From NCBI GenBank assembly GCA_028701165.1, contig JAQVRG010000109.1:1-5835 (forward strand): 5,835 bases of DNA. The letters are read 5' to 3'. Source of the stretch: Eubacteriales bacterium (GTDB lineage Bacteria > Bacillota > Clostridia > Christensenellales > CAG-138). The notes beneath the pieces are model-generated. The model did no database searches. It saw only the letters and a program-made list of their open reading frames with translations, and was not told the origin of the DNA. Both the position numbers and the translations under genes were made by a program. Every line of letters starts with the position of its first letter. Within the stretch, counting starts at the first letter, position 1. Shown one piece after another: positions 5,479 through 5,835 of this stretch.

Positions 5479-5835
5479 TTTGTTCTCTCCGTTTTTCTCG
5501 TCAAAGCGTACAGGATCATGCCGTTGGAGACGATGATTCTGATTACCTCGCTCATGTCCATATGGATCAGCGAGTTCATAACGGTCGGCGTCATGGTGAC
5601 GATGCCTTGGAACAGGAAGGTGCCGATAATGACGTTTGTGATGGACGCCTTATTCACCGACGCGCCGCCTATGAGGATCGCCGCTACGGCGGGCAGCGCC
5701 ATATAGAAAGGTGCCATGTAAAGCTGCACAAAGCCAAAGCCCTGCTCGTACACGAGGATGCCGATCGCCGCAAGCCATGTGGACATCACGACGGACAAAA
5801 GGCGCATCTTATCGACGTTGACGCCCGCGGCTCTG
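5475..5835 (-). CDS. ABC importer permease, C-terminal part (5' end outside window)
   Basis: About 119 C-terminal residues are visible; the frame stays open to the right edge, so the ATG at 5807 is internal. The first visible residues, RAAGVNVDKMRLLSVVMSTW, match the end of the ATPase-contact loop and the next helix of BPD_transp_2 permeases. ILIGGASVNKASITNVIIGT parallels LLVGGASVDKASIGNVFLGV of the downstream permease, so the two genes are paralogues. Three further hydrophobic stretches follow, and a short basic tail RKTERTK ends the protein. The TGA overlaps the ATG of the next permease (ATGA). Full-length relatives are about 300-380 residues, so most of the gene, and probably the ATPase and binding-protein genes, lie to the right of the window. 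Confidence 0.88.
   Translation of the reverse strand, partial: RAAGVNVDKMRLLSVVMSTWLAAIGILVYEQGFGFVQLYMAPFYMALPAVAAILIGGASVNKASITNVIIGTFLFQGIVTMTPTVMNSLIHMDMSEVIRIIVSNGMILYALTRKTERTK

Noticed and set aside
4633..5706. Long plus-strand open frame (357 codons) opposite the ABC permeases
   Set aside because: Its translation is loaded with His, Asp, Ala and Arg and spans two genuine permease genes on the other strand. It has no family motif.

Overview
The window carries six protein genes, two of them cut by the window edges, in three transcription groups. The DNA is fairly GC-rich, genes are packed with 4-base stop/start overlaps and purine-rich Shine-Dalgarno sites (one a full AAGGAGG), and the protein types (BPD_transp_2-type permease pair, AEC permease, acyltransferase with zinc ribbon) suggest a GC-rich member of the Firmicutes/Clostridia. 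That assignment is inferred from style and homology, not from a marker gene.

Left part (1-2459, plus strand): the C-terminal end of an HpcH/HpaI-type aldolase, then a complete D-isomer 2-hydroxyacid dehydrogenase 26 bases later, then a 276-base gap full of inverted repeats, then an AEC-family membrane carrier. An aldolase that makes or cleaves 2-oxo acids, a 2-oxo/2-hydroxyacid reductase and an organic-acid carrier fit a small acid-catabolism cassette. The exact substrate cannot be read from the window.

Middle (2465-3730, minus strand): a PlsC-type acyltransferase with an added C-terminal zinc ribbon and a further domain I do not recognise. It converges on the AEC gene with only 5 bases between the stop codons and no visible terminator. 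It has a plausible extended -10 promoter of its own at 3766-3774.

Right part (3857-5835, minus strand): the promoter-distal end of an ABC importer operon, read right to left. It holds a cut permease, a second paralogous permease and a small membrane-anchored protein with an acidic tail, all joined by ATGA overlaps. A hairpin plus T-tract at 3790-3818 ends the operon. The ATPase and substrate-binding protein are not in the window and would be expected to the right.

The most notable non-coding signal is the 1275-1550 gap. It has three successive inverted repeats lying between two copies of TTAAGAGGC, and its last hairpin shares 16 identical bases with a second hairpin at 3825-3852. This looks like a dispersed hairpin repeat or a small non-autonomous insertion. 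I saw no CRISPR array, tRNA, rRNA, transposase, phage gene or convincing new defence or biosynthetic system.
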